Assembly: GCA_016716305.1 (NCBI GenBank)
Contig: JADJWP010000001.1
Span: forward strand, 186,001 to 250,000
Source of the DNA: Chloracidobacterium sp.
Lineage (GTDB): Bacteria; Acidobacteriota; Blastocatellia; Pyrinomonadales; Pyrinomonadaceae
Direction: 5' to 3'
DNA: 64,000 nucleotides
Positions 18,601 through 26,046 of this stretch are shown here, piece after piece. Under the pieces are notes generated by a model. That model saw nothing but the letters and a program-made list of their open reading frames with translations. It was not told the origin of the DNA and did not search any database. Position 1 is the stretch's first letter; the number at the start of each line of letters is the position of its first letter. The position numbers were made by a program, and so were the translations under genes.

Positions 18601-21238
18601 GATCCTTGGGCCAAGCGCTCTTTGGGCCGGCGAGCAAACCGTCCGGTATACGATGTCGCTCATCAACGACGGTTTGAATGATGCGGTGAAAGTGCCGGTC
18701 ATCATCGAGATACCGTCGTGGATGCAATACTCGATGGACCCGGCTACTTACCGGGAACCAACTCTCAATACACAGGTAGTAGACGTCCCGCCGGGTTCTG
18801 ATATTAACCAGGTACTGCCGCTTCACATCGACGAGAACGGCACAAGGGCGATAATGCTGATGGCGCCGCTAATTCGGGCGCGTTCATCGATCGAAGTAGG
18901 CATCGACCTAAGGGTTCCGGCATTTGCACCTTTCGAGGTCTCGCTCGAGATGCTTAATCCGCTTGCCGATCTGGCTGACGATTCGGTGCCTGCGGGCAAC
19001 GGTGCGATCTCGCGTTTTACGTCGTCCGGCAATCGGAGCTCGTTTGCCCAGGATCCCGAAGCCCGCGATTGCTGGCGTGAGTTCATGCGCCTGCTTTTGA
19101 TCACCGTCCTAAAGGCAGTCATCCCGGCAGGGTGCTTGGGCTCGATACTCAATGGCGTACTCAATTTCGTAGATGTCGTTTCGAACGTTTCGATAAATAC
19201 GCTCTCACCGCTGGCATTCGTTACAAACCTTTTCCTTGCTGTAGTCAATACCGCGGCAAATACGGTCGTATTCTGTTTCAATGATCTATTGAAAAAATTC
19301 CCTCTATACTTGGCAGGGGTGATGGCGTTTCAGACTGCCAAATTGCTATGGCAATTGAATAAGTGTCTTAAGAACCGGAAAATACGGCCGGTGAGGCGAA
19401 TGATCGCTCACGATCCGAACGAGAAACTCTCGCCTGACGGTTATGGGCCCGAAAGATTTGTCGCCGCGAGGGCGCCGATCGAGTATCGTATAAACTTCGA
19501 GAATATTCCCGAGGCTACGGCACCGGCCCAACAGATACTCATTGTCGATCAGATACCGGCTGAGCTCGATGCCGGATCCATACGTCTAGGCGAGATGGTG
19601 TTCAACGACACTCGCGTCGTCGCACCGCCAAATCAAGCCTTCTTCAACACCAGAGTGAACGTTGGCGAAGGCGAAGCTGCGATCATCGTCGATGTCTCGG
19701 CCGGGCTTGATATCGTCAACCGCCGGGTGATCTGGTTGATGACGGCGATCGACCCTGCAACGGGCGAGCAGCCCCTCGACCCGTTGCGAGGTCTTTTGCC
19801 GCCAAACAACGCGGCCCGCGACGGCGAAGGATACGTTACATTCACTGTCAAACCGAGGTCGGATATTCCCCATCGGACCAACATAAGCAATACGGCTGAG
19901 ATCATCTTTGACATCAACGAGCCGATCGTCACGAACGCAACGTCGAACCTCGTTGATATGATCGTGCCAACTTCGTCGGTAGCGCCGTTGCCCGCAACGA
20001 CAGATAACCCGAACTTCCAGATCAACTGGAGCGGTACCGATGACACCGACGGTTCGGGCTTCCAGGGCTTCGACATTTACGTATCTGAAAACGGCGGACC
20101 ATACCAGCTCGTCGCGAAAGATACACAAGAGACAAGCCTTGGATACGCCGGCTCCTGGGGACGAAACTACCGCTTCTACTCGATCGGCAAAGACAATGCC
20201 GGCAACGTCGAGGCCGCTCCGAGTGTGCCCGATGCCGAGATCACGGTGTTTGGGGGCGATACGGAGTCAGACGTGTCTCCGCGGCCGAATGGCAGCAATG
20301 GCGTGGTAGATGCCGGAGATGCTGCACAGATCCGTCGCTTCGTCGCCGGGCTCGATACTGACTTCACCTTCAACGAATTCCAACGTGCTGATTCCGCACC
20401 GTTTGCTGAAGGCGGGAATGCAGTTCTATCGGTGGCCGATATTGTCCAGGCACGCCGATTCATCGCCGGTCTGAATCCTCGAACTGCCGCAAGCGGGCCG
20501 AACACATCGTCGGTTCAGGTCGCTTCCGCGACCAACGGCAGTTCCAAGCAGGGCGTTACAAGAACGGTCACGCCGGTGCGCGTAAGCCGCTCCGGAAACA
20601 AGCTGGTCGTTGGGGTCGAACTTGACGCGCAAGGCGACGAGGCCGGAGTCGGATTCACTTTGAACTTTGACCCGGCCGTTCTGAGCAACCCGACGAACAT
20701 CACGGTCGGCAGCGGAGCGAACGGCGCGGCCGTAACATCAAACGATGCCGATGCCGCGTCGGGCAGGCTCGGACTTTTGGTCGACAAACTGCCGACCGAT
20801 CCGTTCGGTGCCGGTACGCAGCAGCTGTTGACCATCGAGTTCGACGTGGCCGTCGGAGCACCGCCGACAACAACTATCGGATTTGGCGGCGGGCCGGTTG
20901 CCGCCGAGGTCGCAGATACGGGCGCGGCCGCCGTTCCGGCGTCGTTCGATGCGGCCATTATCTCGCTACTCGGGCCTACATCCGCGGGTGTTCAGATATC
21001 GGGCAGGGTGTTGACGTCAGACGGCCGCTCGGTGGCGAATGCGGCAGTGATCGTGAGCAGGACAGACGGTGCCGAGATCACGGTCCGTTCTTCGCCGCTC
21101 GGTTACTACAGGATCACCGGACTCTCAGCCGGATCGTTCTATATAATCGAGGTTCGGGCGAAAGGCCTCAGCTTTGAGCCGCGAGGGATACCCCTCAATA
21201 ACGATCTTTCGGAATTTGACCTGGTCGCTGATCCTTAG
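12617..21238 (+). CDS. Giant secreted multidomain protein (TolB-like propeller, 10 CARDB, dockerin/cohesin-like)
   Basis: This is a 2,873-residue protein from the ATG at 12617, with AAGGAGAG upstream; a longer frame from 12539 is rejected. In order: signal peptide (1-35); six PD40/TolB-like propeller repeats with SPDG motifs (about 90-410); a Calx-beta-like domain (405-505); ten CARDB repeats of about 120 residues, starting near 506, 629, 760, 883, 1003, 1146, 1273, 1395, 1524 and 1648, each beginning DL(x)V and containing a W-x-V-x-N-x-G strand; a PPC-like domain (about 1775); an IPT/TIG-like domain; a hydrophobic Cys-containing block (about 2150-2250); a DPNEK domain (2266); an Ig-like domain; a dockerin-like pair of helices (about 2555-2630); a cohesin-like domain (about 2650-2790); and a carboxypeptidase-regulatory C-terminus. 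Extracellular adhesion or scaffolding is likely; no enzyme centre seen. Confidence 0.9.
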   Translation: MTFRKPAPSARYLLILLGFSFACLAGTIALAGTAYFPVLSGIVGHVFLPLAEASTKNETLTPQADDAGGPNSRLIYGMGDLPLIFPQRRDRVILHDPVNGPQTLAGINDFEPAWSPDGRRIAFVSLRDGPEEANFFNRQRYREIYIMNSNGSDQQRLGGVQFGGESQPSFSPDGQNIVFVSDRTPGGGSIGIYRMDTLGNNQTLLTDTSECYDGGLAAKHLERFQKYRTGLFPGIFGPDTPNYSPDGQYIIFGNYGDNGTDVYRINADGSGCMRLYQAEGSYYPTQARYSPNGQQIALYHQEDIIGGASGSGSPASRRVIRIIDANDGTLITEHEPQNLWSNPVWSPDGSGIGYFGGYVTTDGDAINTDVWTYDLATGQSNQEVFSGVQEAFRGLSWGTPSTFIPPVSVRINDPNPLTAGRSTTGTVYLSTPAPAGGTLITLTINGAAGIITLPQSSLTVPQGETQATFTIDSAVRTDFRSADVRATRTVNFASGIATVSVSPSRPDLRVTQFTTPPSVGPGASFQITSTVENIGPVTTGASFTDNVYFSLDDQLDAGDGNWVGTTTQSVLAAAGQFTKQVTVNIPFNRVPSNGTYYLIYDTNTYRTVNEGGALSNNIVAVPIEVVLPDLVPENLNAPTIIEPGVNFNVTWNIRNAGGAGTSPNPPYYTYDLSYSFDETIGNADDIVLVSLQDINIPAGAVRNISQNVNIPTVPARPSSSGRIYARVDVQNVVVEGLPDGPGETNNLLSAPVLFEYNVADLQVPTLSAPAEVDSDTPFAVSWTTSNTGTKNAPTFSDRVYFSADNQVGGDTQIGSFSLSGGIAQNASVDRIQNVSIPTNLIPASGNFFIYVKTDGADQINEGENEGNNIRFQPVYVRRLLRPDLTVPNVTTPDQAFFDQTIQVQWTVTNAGPGPTNASTWSDGIYIGTNPAGLGQRLLRVPNTTAIEAGGSYVASATIKIPRGLTGTYYIKVRTDDLVTLNEESAENNVGAHQINLNVPPLPDLTVSNVQAPIGLLFAGGTFQMTWQVNNVGTSDAQPDPNHTWYDRLYLSRDQVLNTSEDRLIFTGASSSFLPAGGSKVNSSIARVTQDGPEYVKLPYDVEGEYYVFAVTDVSNGVYEYNSESNNSDYDRVAPGSPITIQRTPPDLIVQNLPNSPATVTAGEDLPVNFSVTNQGAFSATGVWYDGAVLSNDLTLDPSDVFIGSVRRNAGAAPGSSYQVDAGFRVPACLSGSMNLIAAADFRNDLYEFNSGFDAEANNGSPAHPIQVVSTPPDLNVTNLNVPAFDRLRQNGTITWTTVNNGTGTAAARFSETAFLIPMGGGSAVRLGSSDIEASIPPSGSVARSMNVTMPASIVPGTYYISVRTDSNDVVPECGAAETNNILDSVPFTLQHNNADLVVDSVVVGPSTNGPAYRHVTWTVRNAGAQPAQTFSGWSDRVVFSIDANYSTNDISGNIAISPSTSLAPGETYVRNADVPVNGVPANQYYVIVQTDNNNTVFEGPTGSQWETNNSTASAPITLTGPAVDLIASNVTVTSPTYAGANATVNYTVTNTGTDTTFGGSWTDYVFLSRDSVLDSTDTTMGWVNRSNEPLQGGQSYQGGLIVNFPAGLTGDYRIFVVTDYKKKVVESSEVNNQSPSLAVDLQVAPPADLDVTSITPPTTASPGESATFNWTVQNLGPNTAYGKWTDHVYLSRDQFWDVEDTLVGKYQRNETLLAMGETYTAQAGFILPPIEEGNYYVLIRTDARNLVREGDESNNLQSSAGQSGVSLPVLTMNTPFATTLPNGGNKFFKFAPPADETVIVGLDGEPGNRNELFTNFGSIVSRADYDFQGQRPREADQENLIANTETGDYYSMVSHDYIPPRSRILITSSFIEQKLSDAKLGVGQPQNITISADVLPFSARTVSPTVAGNEGIATLYISGAKFQTGATAKLVSSGGAEIHAAESNNSQVWLVAVFDLKGQAPGQYDVVVTNPDLQTATLDDGFQIVAGGGHSLRPEILGPSALWAGEQTVRYTMSLINDGLNDAVKVPVIIEIPSWMQYSMDPATYREPTLNTQVVDVPPGSDINQVLPLHIDENGTRAIMLMAPLIRARSSIEVGIDLRVPAFAPFEVSLEMLNPLADLADDSVPAGNGAISRFTSSGNRSSFAQDPEARDCWREFMRLLLITVLKAVIPAGCLGSILNGVLNFVDVVSNVSINTLSPLAFVTNLFLAVVNTAANTVVFCFNDLLKKFPLYLAGVMAFQTAKLLWQLNKCLKNRKIRPVRRMIAHDPNEKLSPDGYGPERFVAARAPIEYRINFENIPEATAPAQQILIVDQIPAELDAGSIRLGEMVFNDTRVVAPPNQAFFNTRVNVGEGEAAIIVDVSAGLDIVNRRVIWLMTAIDPATGEQPLDPLRGLLPPNNAARDGEGYVTFTVKPRSDIPHRTNISNTAEIIFDINEPIVTNATSNLVDMIVPTSSVAPLPATTDNPNFQINWSGTDDTDGSGFQGFDIYVSENGGPYQLVAKDTQETSLGYAGSWGRNYRFYSIGKDNAGNVEAAPSVPDAEITVFGGDTESDVSPRPNGSNGVVDAGDAAQIRRFVAGLDTDFTFNEFQRADSAPFAEGGNAVLSVADIVQARRFIAGLNPRTAASGPNTSSVQVASATNGSSKQGVTRTVTPVRVSRSGNKLVVGVELDAQGDEAGVGFTLNFDPAVLSNPTNITVGSGANGAAVTSNDADAASGRLGLLVDKLPTDPFGAGTQQLLTIEFDVAVGAPPTTTIGFGGGPVAAEVADTGAAAVPASFDAAIISLLGPTSAGVQISGRVLTSDGRSVANAAVIVSRTDGAEITVRSSPLGYYRITGLSAGSFYIIEVRAKGLSFEPRGIPLNNDLSEFDLVADP

Positions 21239-21260
21239 GCCCAACTGCAGCATAAGTCAA

Positions 21261-21294
21261 AAAGCCGGCGAGCATTACCTCGTCGGCTTTCTTT
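21261..21294. terminator. Bidirectional terminator
   Basis: AAAGCCGGCGAG, loop CATTAC, CTCGTCGGCTTTCTTT. T-rich on the plus strand and, through the A-run before the stem, on the minus strand. It ends the giant gene (+) and the convergent kinase gene (-, stop at 21365). Confidence 0.85.
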
Positions 21295-21364
21295 GCATCT
21301 CACTTATCGTTGGCAGTCGGGAAGGTGATCTTATCGGTCTGCTGCAGGGGGCCGAAGCGGCACT

Positions 21365-24145
21365 TCAGCGCAGCAGTGATTCAATCGCCTTTATCTTCCC
21401 TTCGGTTTCGGCAATGGCCGGTAGATCGATGTCGCCCAGATTGCCATCGGCTTTCATCTTGTTCAGATTGGCGTGAGCTGCCCTGAAATTCTCGAGTGCG
21501 TTGTTCAGCATTGCGGTTCGATCGCGCTTCGCCGCAAGGGCCTGATATGCCCTTCCCATTCTTTCGAGATTGAAGGTCGACATTCGAACCGCGTAAATAT
21601 TCTCGGGGTTGATGCTCAAGACTTTGCCAAATTCGTCGTTTGCGGTTCGGAAAGCCTCCAGGGCCGAATCGAAGTCCTTTAGCGAAAGATAGGTCTCACC
21701 GACCGAAAAGCGCGTATTGGCCACATCGTATAGGGCTTCGGCATTGTTCGTATCGGCACTACTAAGCTCATTGAATGTGTTCATCGATCGCGTCAGCATT
21801 TCAAGCGATCGTTTGCTTTCACCAGCCGAGTCGAGGGCCTGAGCGAGCTTTTTGTACCCCATCGCGACGTCGCGTTTTGCCTGAAAGCTCTTCTGGTCGG
21901 CACGGTAAAGCCGTTCTGCTATTTCGACACCCTTAGAATATAGTTCAACGCCCTTTCGAAACTCTTCGACGTCAACGTGATTCTCGGCGCGTTTGTTGTA
22001 AGCGAGCATCAGCGACCGATTGACCTTACGGTCATCCGGTGCGCGGCCTGCGACCGACAGCAGCATATCGAGGCCTTTTTGCAGATTTTCACCCGCAAGC
22101 TTCAACTCGCCGTCCCATCCCTGGGCCTCACCGATCGAGACGAAGATAAAGGCAAACTCATGTTCGATAGCCAGGTTCGCGGGGTCTTCGCGATGCAGCA
22201 CCTCAAGAATGTCTCTGGCACGCGAATAATATTCGATCGCCTTCTTATTGTCGCCTTCAAAAAATGGTATCAGCCCCCGCGACCTGAGCACTTCCGCAAG
22301 TTTGGCCCTGGCCGCAAAATCTTGCGGCGATCGGGCAACGATCATCTCGCGAATTTCAAGTGCTTTATCGTAATTTCCGACCGCCTTATCGTAATCGCCG
22401 CCGTGCGAGTCGACATCGGCGATCAGTTTGTGGATCGTAGCAAGCTCGCCGGCCAACTGAAGGTCCTCAGGCGTTCGTTCGAACATTGACGCGCGGATCG
22501 ATCTCGATTTCTCGTAGCTCAGGAGTGCTCCCTTGACGTCACCGATGTTCGGACTGTACGGGTTGCCCTGCACGTCTCCGACCTTTTCGTATGCGGATGC
22601 AAGTTCTCGCTGCAGCCCCGGGTCATTTTCCGACTCGCTCGCTAGCCTGTCCAGATATTCAAGTGCTCGCTTAACCAGAAGTTCCTGGGCAGCGGTCGTT
22701 CCCGGAATGTTCTCGATCATCGGGCCAAATTCGAATAAGAACGAATTTGCCAAAGACCGCACATCGTTGAACCGCCGTTCTGCCTTTGCCTTTTCAGCTG
22801 TCGCGATGCGGCCTTGCCAAACGGTCGCGGCAACCCCGCCCGCCATAGCGGTGGTCAAGATCGCCGCCCCGCCGACCCGCAGTCTGTTTCGCGCGACAAA
22901 CTTGGTCGCACGGTAGGAAAGGGTGTTTGGCCGGGCATTTACCGGCAAGCCCTTCAGATACCTTTCGATGTCTTCTGAAAAGCTTGCGACCGAGCCATAT
23001 CGTCGCTCAGGTTCTTTCCGCAGCGCCTTCAAAACGATATTGTCGAGATCGCCCCGGATAGTATTCGACGAAAGGACAAATCGCCCCGGACCGGTGTGTC
23101 GGCCGAGGCCCGGGTTTGTTCGCGCCTGATCGACAAGACCTGCATCATCTGGCCGGACGACCGTCGGAGCGGAAGCCAGCATGCCGAATTGCCGCGTTTT
23201 CATCGCAAGCATGTCCGACGGCGGCACCGGATCGTTCTCGAGCACGGCGTTGTAGATCTCCCTGATGTCCGATTCGCTCGAACCGAACGGCCGGTTTCCG
23301 CTGAGAAGCTCGTACAGAATGACGCCGAGGCTGTAAACGTCCGAGAGTGTGGTCACGCTGCTGCGCTTCAACTGCTCGGGCGACGCATATGACGGCGTCA
23401 TTACACCCATTCTGGTGATCGTTGCCGAAGCGGCCGAATCGAATTCCTTGGAGAGGATCTTCGAGATGCCGAAATCCAACAGCTTCGGGATCCCGTCATT
23501 TGTGACCAGAATGTTTGACGGTTTTAGGTCGCGGTGAACAACCAGATTACGATGTGCGAACTCGACGGCCGAGCAGACGACACGAAATAACTCGAGTCGT
23601 GCCTTAAGCCCGATCTCGTTCACATTGCTGTATTCGTCGATCGGCAGGCCGTCGACAAACTCCATTGCAATGAATGGGATCCCTTCATCGGTCGTGCCGG
23701 CGTTCAGAAGCCTTGCAATATTCGGATGATCCAGTGAAGCGAGAATTTCACGCTCTTGCTCAAAATGACGCCGCAACGCACCGGTATTCATTTCGCGCCT
23801 CAGCAATTTCAGCGCGACCTTTTGTTCGAACTTCCCGTCGGCTCGTTCGGCAAGATAAACGGCACCCATTCCGCCGTGACCGAGTTCACCGTTGATGCGG
23901 TATGCACCGATCCTTTTACCGACCATGCCGCCGTCTGCGCCGTCGATGAAGTCTTTTGAAAACTCGACCGCCGAGCCGTCCATCATCGCGGCGGCCCCGT
24001 GCTCCATCGAGAGCAGCGATTCGACTTCGGACCGGATCTCGGGAGAAAGGCCGAGTTCGTTCAGAAACCGCGGGCGGTCCGCCGGTTCGATCTCAAGTGC
24101 CTCGTGAAGCACTTCTTTGACGCGTGGCCAGTTATCCGTGTTCAT
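21365..24145 (-). CDS. Membrane Ser/Thr protein kinase with TPR sensor/output region
   Basis: This 926-residue protein has an N-terminal helical segment (1-70) as in acidobacterial Hanks-type kinases. The kinase domain (about 80-400) has all key residues: G-loop GELGHGGMG (87-95), Lys113, HRDLKPSN (204-211) and DFG (224-226). A membrane helix follows at about 423-443. The C-terminal 480 residues are about ten TPR-like repeats (for example DYDKAVGNYDKALEI and LKDFDSALEAFRTA), presumably outside the membrane. It lies 90 bases downstream of the ECF-like sigma gene on the same strand, an arrangement seen repeatedly in Acidobacteriota; kinase and sigma probably form one regulatory pair. Confidence 0.95.
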   Translation of the reverse strand: MNTDNWPRVKEVLHEALEIEPADRPRFLNELGLSPEIRSEVESLLSMEHGAAAMMDGSAVEFSKDFIDGADGGMVGKRIGAYRINGELGHGGMGAVYLAERADGKFEQKVALKLLRREMNTGALRRHFEQEREILASLDHPNIARLLNAGTTDEGIPFIAMEFVDGLPIDEYSNVNEIGLKARLELFRVVCSAVEFAHRNLVVHRDLKPSNILVTNDGIPKLLDFGISKILSKEFDSAASATITRMGVMTPSYASPEQLKRSSVTTLSDVYSLGVILYELLSGNRPFGSSESDIREIYNAVLENDPVPPSDMLAMKTRQFGMLASAPTVVRPDDAGLVDQARTNPGLGRHTGPGRFVLSSNTIRGDLDNIVLKALRKEPERRYGSVASFSEDIERYLKGLPVNARPNTLSYRATKFVARNRLRVGGAAILTTAMAGGVAATVWQGRIATAEKAKAERRFNDVRSLANSFLFEFGPMIENIPGTTAAQELLVKRALEYLDRLASESENDPGLQRELASAYEKVGDVQGNPYSPNIGDVKGALLSYEKSRSIRASMFERTPEDLQLAGELATIHKLIADVDSHGGDYDKAVGNYDKALEIREMIVARSPQDFAARAKLAEVLRSRGLIPFFEGDNKKAIEYYSRARDILEVLHREDPANLAIEHEFAFIFVSIGEAQGWDGELKLAGENLQKGLDMLLSVAGRAPDDRKVNRSLMLAYNKRAENHVDVEEFRKGVELYSKGVEIAERLYRADQKSFQAKRDVAMGYKKLAQALDSAGESKRSLEMLTRSMNTFNELSSADTNNAEALYDVANTRFSVGETYLSLKDFDSALEAFRTANDEFGKVLSINPENIYAVRMSTFNLERMGRAYQALAAKRDRTAMLNNALENFRAAHANLNKMKADGNLGDIDLPAIAETEGKIKAIESLLR

Positions 24146-24235
24146 ACGATTTATTCGCTTCCGGATCTAAATGCGAATTTTCGCTTCCAAGTGTGACAAA
24201 TTCACTCGATCAAACTCGTGTGAGGAAGTTCTCGA

Positions 24236-24796
24236 TCACGCACGGCTGAGTTCACGGAAAAGCCATAAGCGGGCGGACTGCCATTCGCGGCCTACCGTCC
24301 GTTCGGAGACGTCCAACGCAGACGCGATCTCGCCGTTGTTCAAGCCGCCGAAGAACCTCATCTCGACCACTTTCGCTTGCTGTTCGTCCAATTCGGCGAG
24401 CCGATCGAGGGCGTCGTTTAACGCCAGAATGGATTCGGCGCGCTGTTCGACCGGTATTTGAACGTCGTCCAAAGAAAAGTGGATCGGGTTGCTGCCGCGT
24501 TTTGCAGCAGCATGAACCCGTGCGTGATCTACCAGGATCTGCCTCATCAAACGCGATGCGACGCCGTAGAAGTGACTGCGATTCTGCCAGTCGATACCTG
24601 ACTGCTGCGCGATCCGCAAAAACGCCTCATGGACGAGTGCGGTTGGCTGCAGCGTATGATCGCGACGTTCACGCGACATATAATAGCGGGCCTGCCGCTT
24701 CAGTTCGTCATACACAAAAGGCAGGAGCCGTTCTTTGGCGTCCTCGTTACCGTCGTTCCAGTCCTGAAGGATCTGCGTAATTTCAGAGCTTCGCAT
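24236..24796 (-). CDS. ECF-like RNA polymerase sigma factor
   Basis: The protein has 186 residues from the ATG at 24796 (a GTG three bases upstream is also possible). It is of the 'ECF-like' subgroup common in Acidobacteriota and Planctomycetota: ITQILQDWNDGNEDAKERLLPFVYDELKRQARYYM-type region 2 start, LQPTALVHEAFLRI, and a region 4 helix-turn-helix (GLNNGEIASALDVSERTVGREWQSARLWL). It lacks an adjacent anti-sigma gene; the downstream transmembrane kinase is the likely controller. Confidence 0.93.
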   Translation of the reverse strand: MRSSEITQILQDWNDGNEDAKERLLPFVYDELKRQARYYMSRERRDHTLQPTALVHEAFLRIAQQSGIDWQNRSHFYGVASRLMRQILVDHARVHAAAKRGSNPIHFSLDDVQIPVEQRAESILALNDALDRLAELDEQQAKVVEMRFFGGLNNGEIASALDVSERTVGREWQSARLWLFRELSRA

Positions 24797-25154
24797 CACA
24801 ATTGCCTGTCGCCGTGATCTCGTCCATATCCGCTCAGTGTTCGTCGAGAGCGCGGATTTAGGCCTTAAGCCAAACCCCGGCCGGGTACTTCAAGGTCCGC
24901 TACACGGGCCGCAAACGACCCCGTCTATGAACCGATTCGGATGTTAACGAATTGCGGGTGACTGCCGCATATACTAATACACCCCAAATAGAAATGAAAA
25001 GTCGGATTGAGGCCGGTTTTCCATCCTGCTTGGAGTTTCGAGAAAGGCTAAATGCCAGAAACGAGGATCTATCATCGATCCCGTCGCTCAAGGCCGATGT
25101 CCCGTGTGGGTAGCGGACACGACGATCGATCTGCGGAACAAAGATCACGAGTGA
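24797..25154. other. Intergenic region upstream of the sigma gene
   Basis: About 358 bases between the sigma-factor start and the terminator of the GlsB-like gene. I see no convincing promoter and no coding potential beyond a 39-codon frame at 24993 without a ribosome-binding site. It should contain the promoter of the sigma-kinase operon. Confidence 0.4.
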
Positions 25155-25184
25155 AAAAAAGAGCGAGCCTGATCAGCCCGCTCC
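25155..25184 (-). terminator. Rho-independent terminator (minus strand)
   Basis: On the minus strand GAGCGGGC, loop TGATCA, GCTCGCTC, then seven T. It lies about 28 bases after the stop of the GlsB-like gene. Confidence 0.85.
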
Positions 25185-25212
25185 GTTTATTTTGGTCGAA
25201 ACCCGAACGAAC

Positions 25213-25488
25213 TTACGCCGCCCGATCACCTTTTCCCAATACCAGCCGCAGCAGCAGCAGCAAGATGATCGCTCCAAGTATCGACATTATCCATCCCGCG
25301 GCGTAGTTCTCGCCGCCCCACAGGCTTCCGCCTATGAACGTGCCGAGGAACGCACCAGCAATTCCGATCACGATAGTTAGCAAAATACCAGTGAGGCCGG
25401 CGGGTAACGCTTCTTTTCCCGGCATCAAGAATCTGGCGATCGCACCGACGATCAGCCCCACAATGACAGTGCCCAGCATGCTAAACAT
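25213..25488 (-). CDS. GlsB/YeaQ/YmgE family stress-response membrane protein
   Basis: This 91-residue protein has three hydrophobic spans with the family pattern: GTVIVGLIVGAIARFLMPGKE, TGILLTIVIGIAGAFLGTFIG and GWIMSILGAIILLLLLRLVLG. Members are small inner-membrane proteins induced by general or envelope stress in many bacteria; the molecular role is not known. AAGGAGAG lies 8 bases before the ATG. It is transcribed away from the 55-residue protein gene, and their shared 323-base spacer holds the palindromes at 25645 and 25675 and the sigma-54-type promoter at 25743. Confidence 0.92.
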   Translation of the reverse strand: MFSMLGTVIVGLIVGAIARFLMPGKEALPAGLTGILLTIVIGIAGAFLGTFIGGSLWGGENYAAGWIMSILGAIILLLLLRLVLGKGDRAA

Positions 25489-25644
25489 AGACTCTCTCCT
25501 TCTGAATTAAGATTATCGATTTGGATCCGATGACCAAGTATATCGTTTCTCATCGAAAATCGCGAAAAGAATCGAACTGACATAAACTCGTTACGGCCCT
25601 ATATTTCAGCCGTCAGCTCTCGAACGAGTCTATGAACTAATATC

Positions 25645-25658
25645 GTACAGAACTGTAC
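25645..25658. promoter_or_regulatory. Inverted repeat, possible activator site
   Basis: GTACAG-AA-CTGTAC. It contains the core CAGAAC also found in the 24-bp palindrome centred 35 bases downstream, about three helical turns away. Its distance to the sigma-54-type promoter at 25743 suits an enhancer site. Confidence 0.5.
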
Positions 25659-25674
25659 CGTTCACGTTTCGAGC

Positions 25675-25698
25675 CGATCGCAGAACGTTCTGCGATCG
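25675..25698. promoter_or_regulatory. Perfect 24-bp palindrome, candidate enhancer site
   Basis: Each 12-base half (CGATCGCAGAAC / GTTCTGCGATCG) is the exact reverse complement of the other. No T-run follows, and it lies between divergent genes, so a terminator role is unlikely. Its centre is about 82 bases upstream of the start site predicted from the sigma-54-type promoter at 25743, a typical distance for binding of NtrC-family activators, and the gene of such an activator is the next one on the minus strand. Confidence 0.6.
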
Positions 25699-25742
25699 CC
25701 GTAAATGCTTATGGTGATAGCGATTTCTGAACATAACGGTCG

Positions 25743-25758
25743 TGGCACACGATTTGTA
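25743..25758 (+). promoter_or_regulatory. Sigma-54-type -24/-12 promoter
   Basis: TGGCAC, five bases, TTGTA. The GG of the -24 element and the G of the -12 element are separated by exactly ten bases, as required by RpoN. Predicted start near 25769, giving a 43-base leader before the 55-codon gene at 25812. Confidence 0.65.
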
Positions 25759-25811
25759 TCTAACCAAGGTGAAAGCTTGTTTTTATAATTTATATAGGTG
25801 GTAGATCGAAA

Positions 25812-25979
25812 ATGTCAGAAGAAAATCGAATCGGAAGCAATCTTATTTGGGCAGTAGCAATGATAATAATCGTTGCGATAGTTGCGGGTACGTTCTATTA
25901 CGGCGGGTTTCTCAACAGCAATAAAAAGCACGAGATCGACGTCGAGGTGAAGGTACCGGGTGTCTCGAAGGGCTCTTGA
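25812..25979 (+). CDS. 55-residue single-span membrane protein
   Basis: This small gene encodes an acidic N-terminus (MSEENRIGSN), one membrane helix (about residues 11-34, ending FYYGGFL) and a charged C-terminal tail of about 20 residues with alternating Val and charged residues (EIDVEVKVPG). AGGTGG lies 10 bases before the ATG, a sigma-54-type promoter 55-70 bases upstream, and a strong terminator follows, so it forms its own transcription unit. No family recognised. It faces the NtrC-type regulator gene, which probably controls it. Confidence 0.8.
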   Translation: MSEENRIGSNLIWAVAMIIIVAIVAGTFYYGGFLNSNKKHEIDVEVKVPGVSKGS

Positions 25980-26004
25980 AGGAATGAGAGTTATCTAAAG
26001 AAAG

Positions 26005-26034
26005 CTCCCGTCCGTTACGGTCGGGAGTTTTTTT
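26005..26034. terminator. Strong bidirectional terminator
   Basis: CTCCCG.CCG, short loop, CGG.CGGGAG and seven T on the plus strand. It ends the 55-residue gene (+) and, with the T-rich CTTTCTTT on the minus strand, the regulator gene (-, stop at 26047). Confidence 0.9.
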
Positions 26035-26046
26035 GTTTAGGCATTG

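Noticed and set aside
12617..21238. Cellulosome scaffoldin
   Set aside because: Only one dockerin-like and one cohesin-like module and no carbohydrate-active enzyme domain; the CARDB and propeller content points to an adhesive exoprotein instead.
24993..25112. 39-codon ORF upstream of the sigma gene
   Set aside because: No ribosome-binding site and no regular amino-acid pattern.
25489..25642. Sigma-54 promoter for the GlsB-like gene
   Set aside because: No TGGCAY-N5-TTGY match on the minus strand in this stretch; any control by the activator would need another promoter type.
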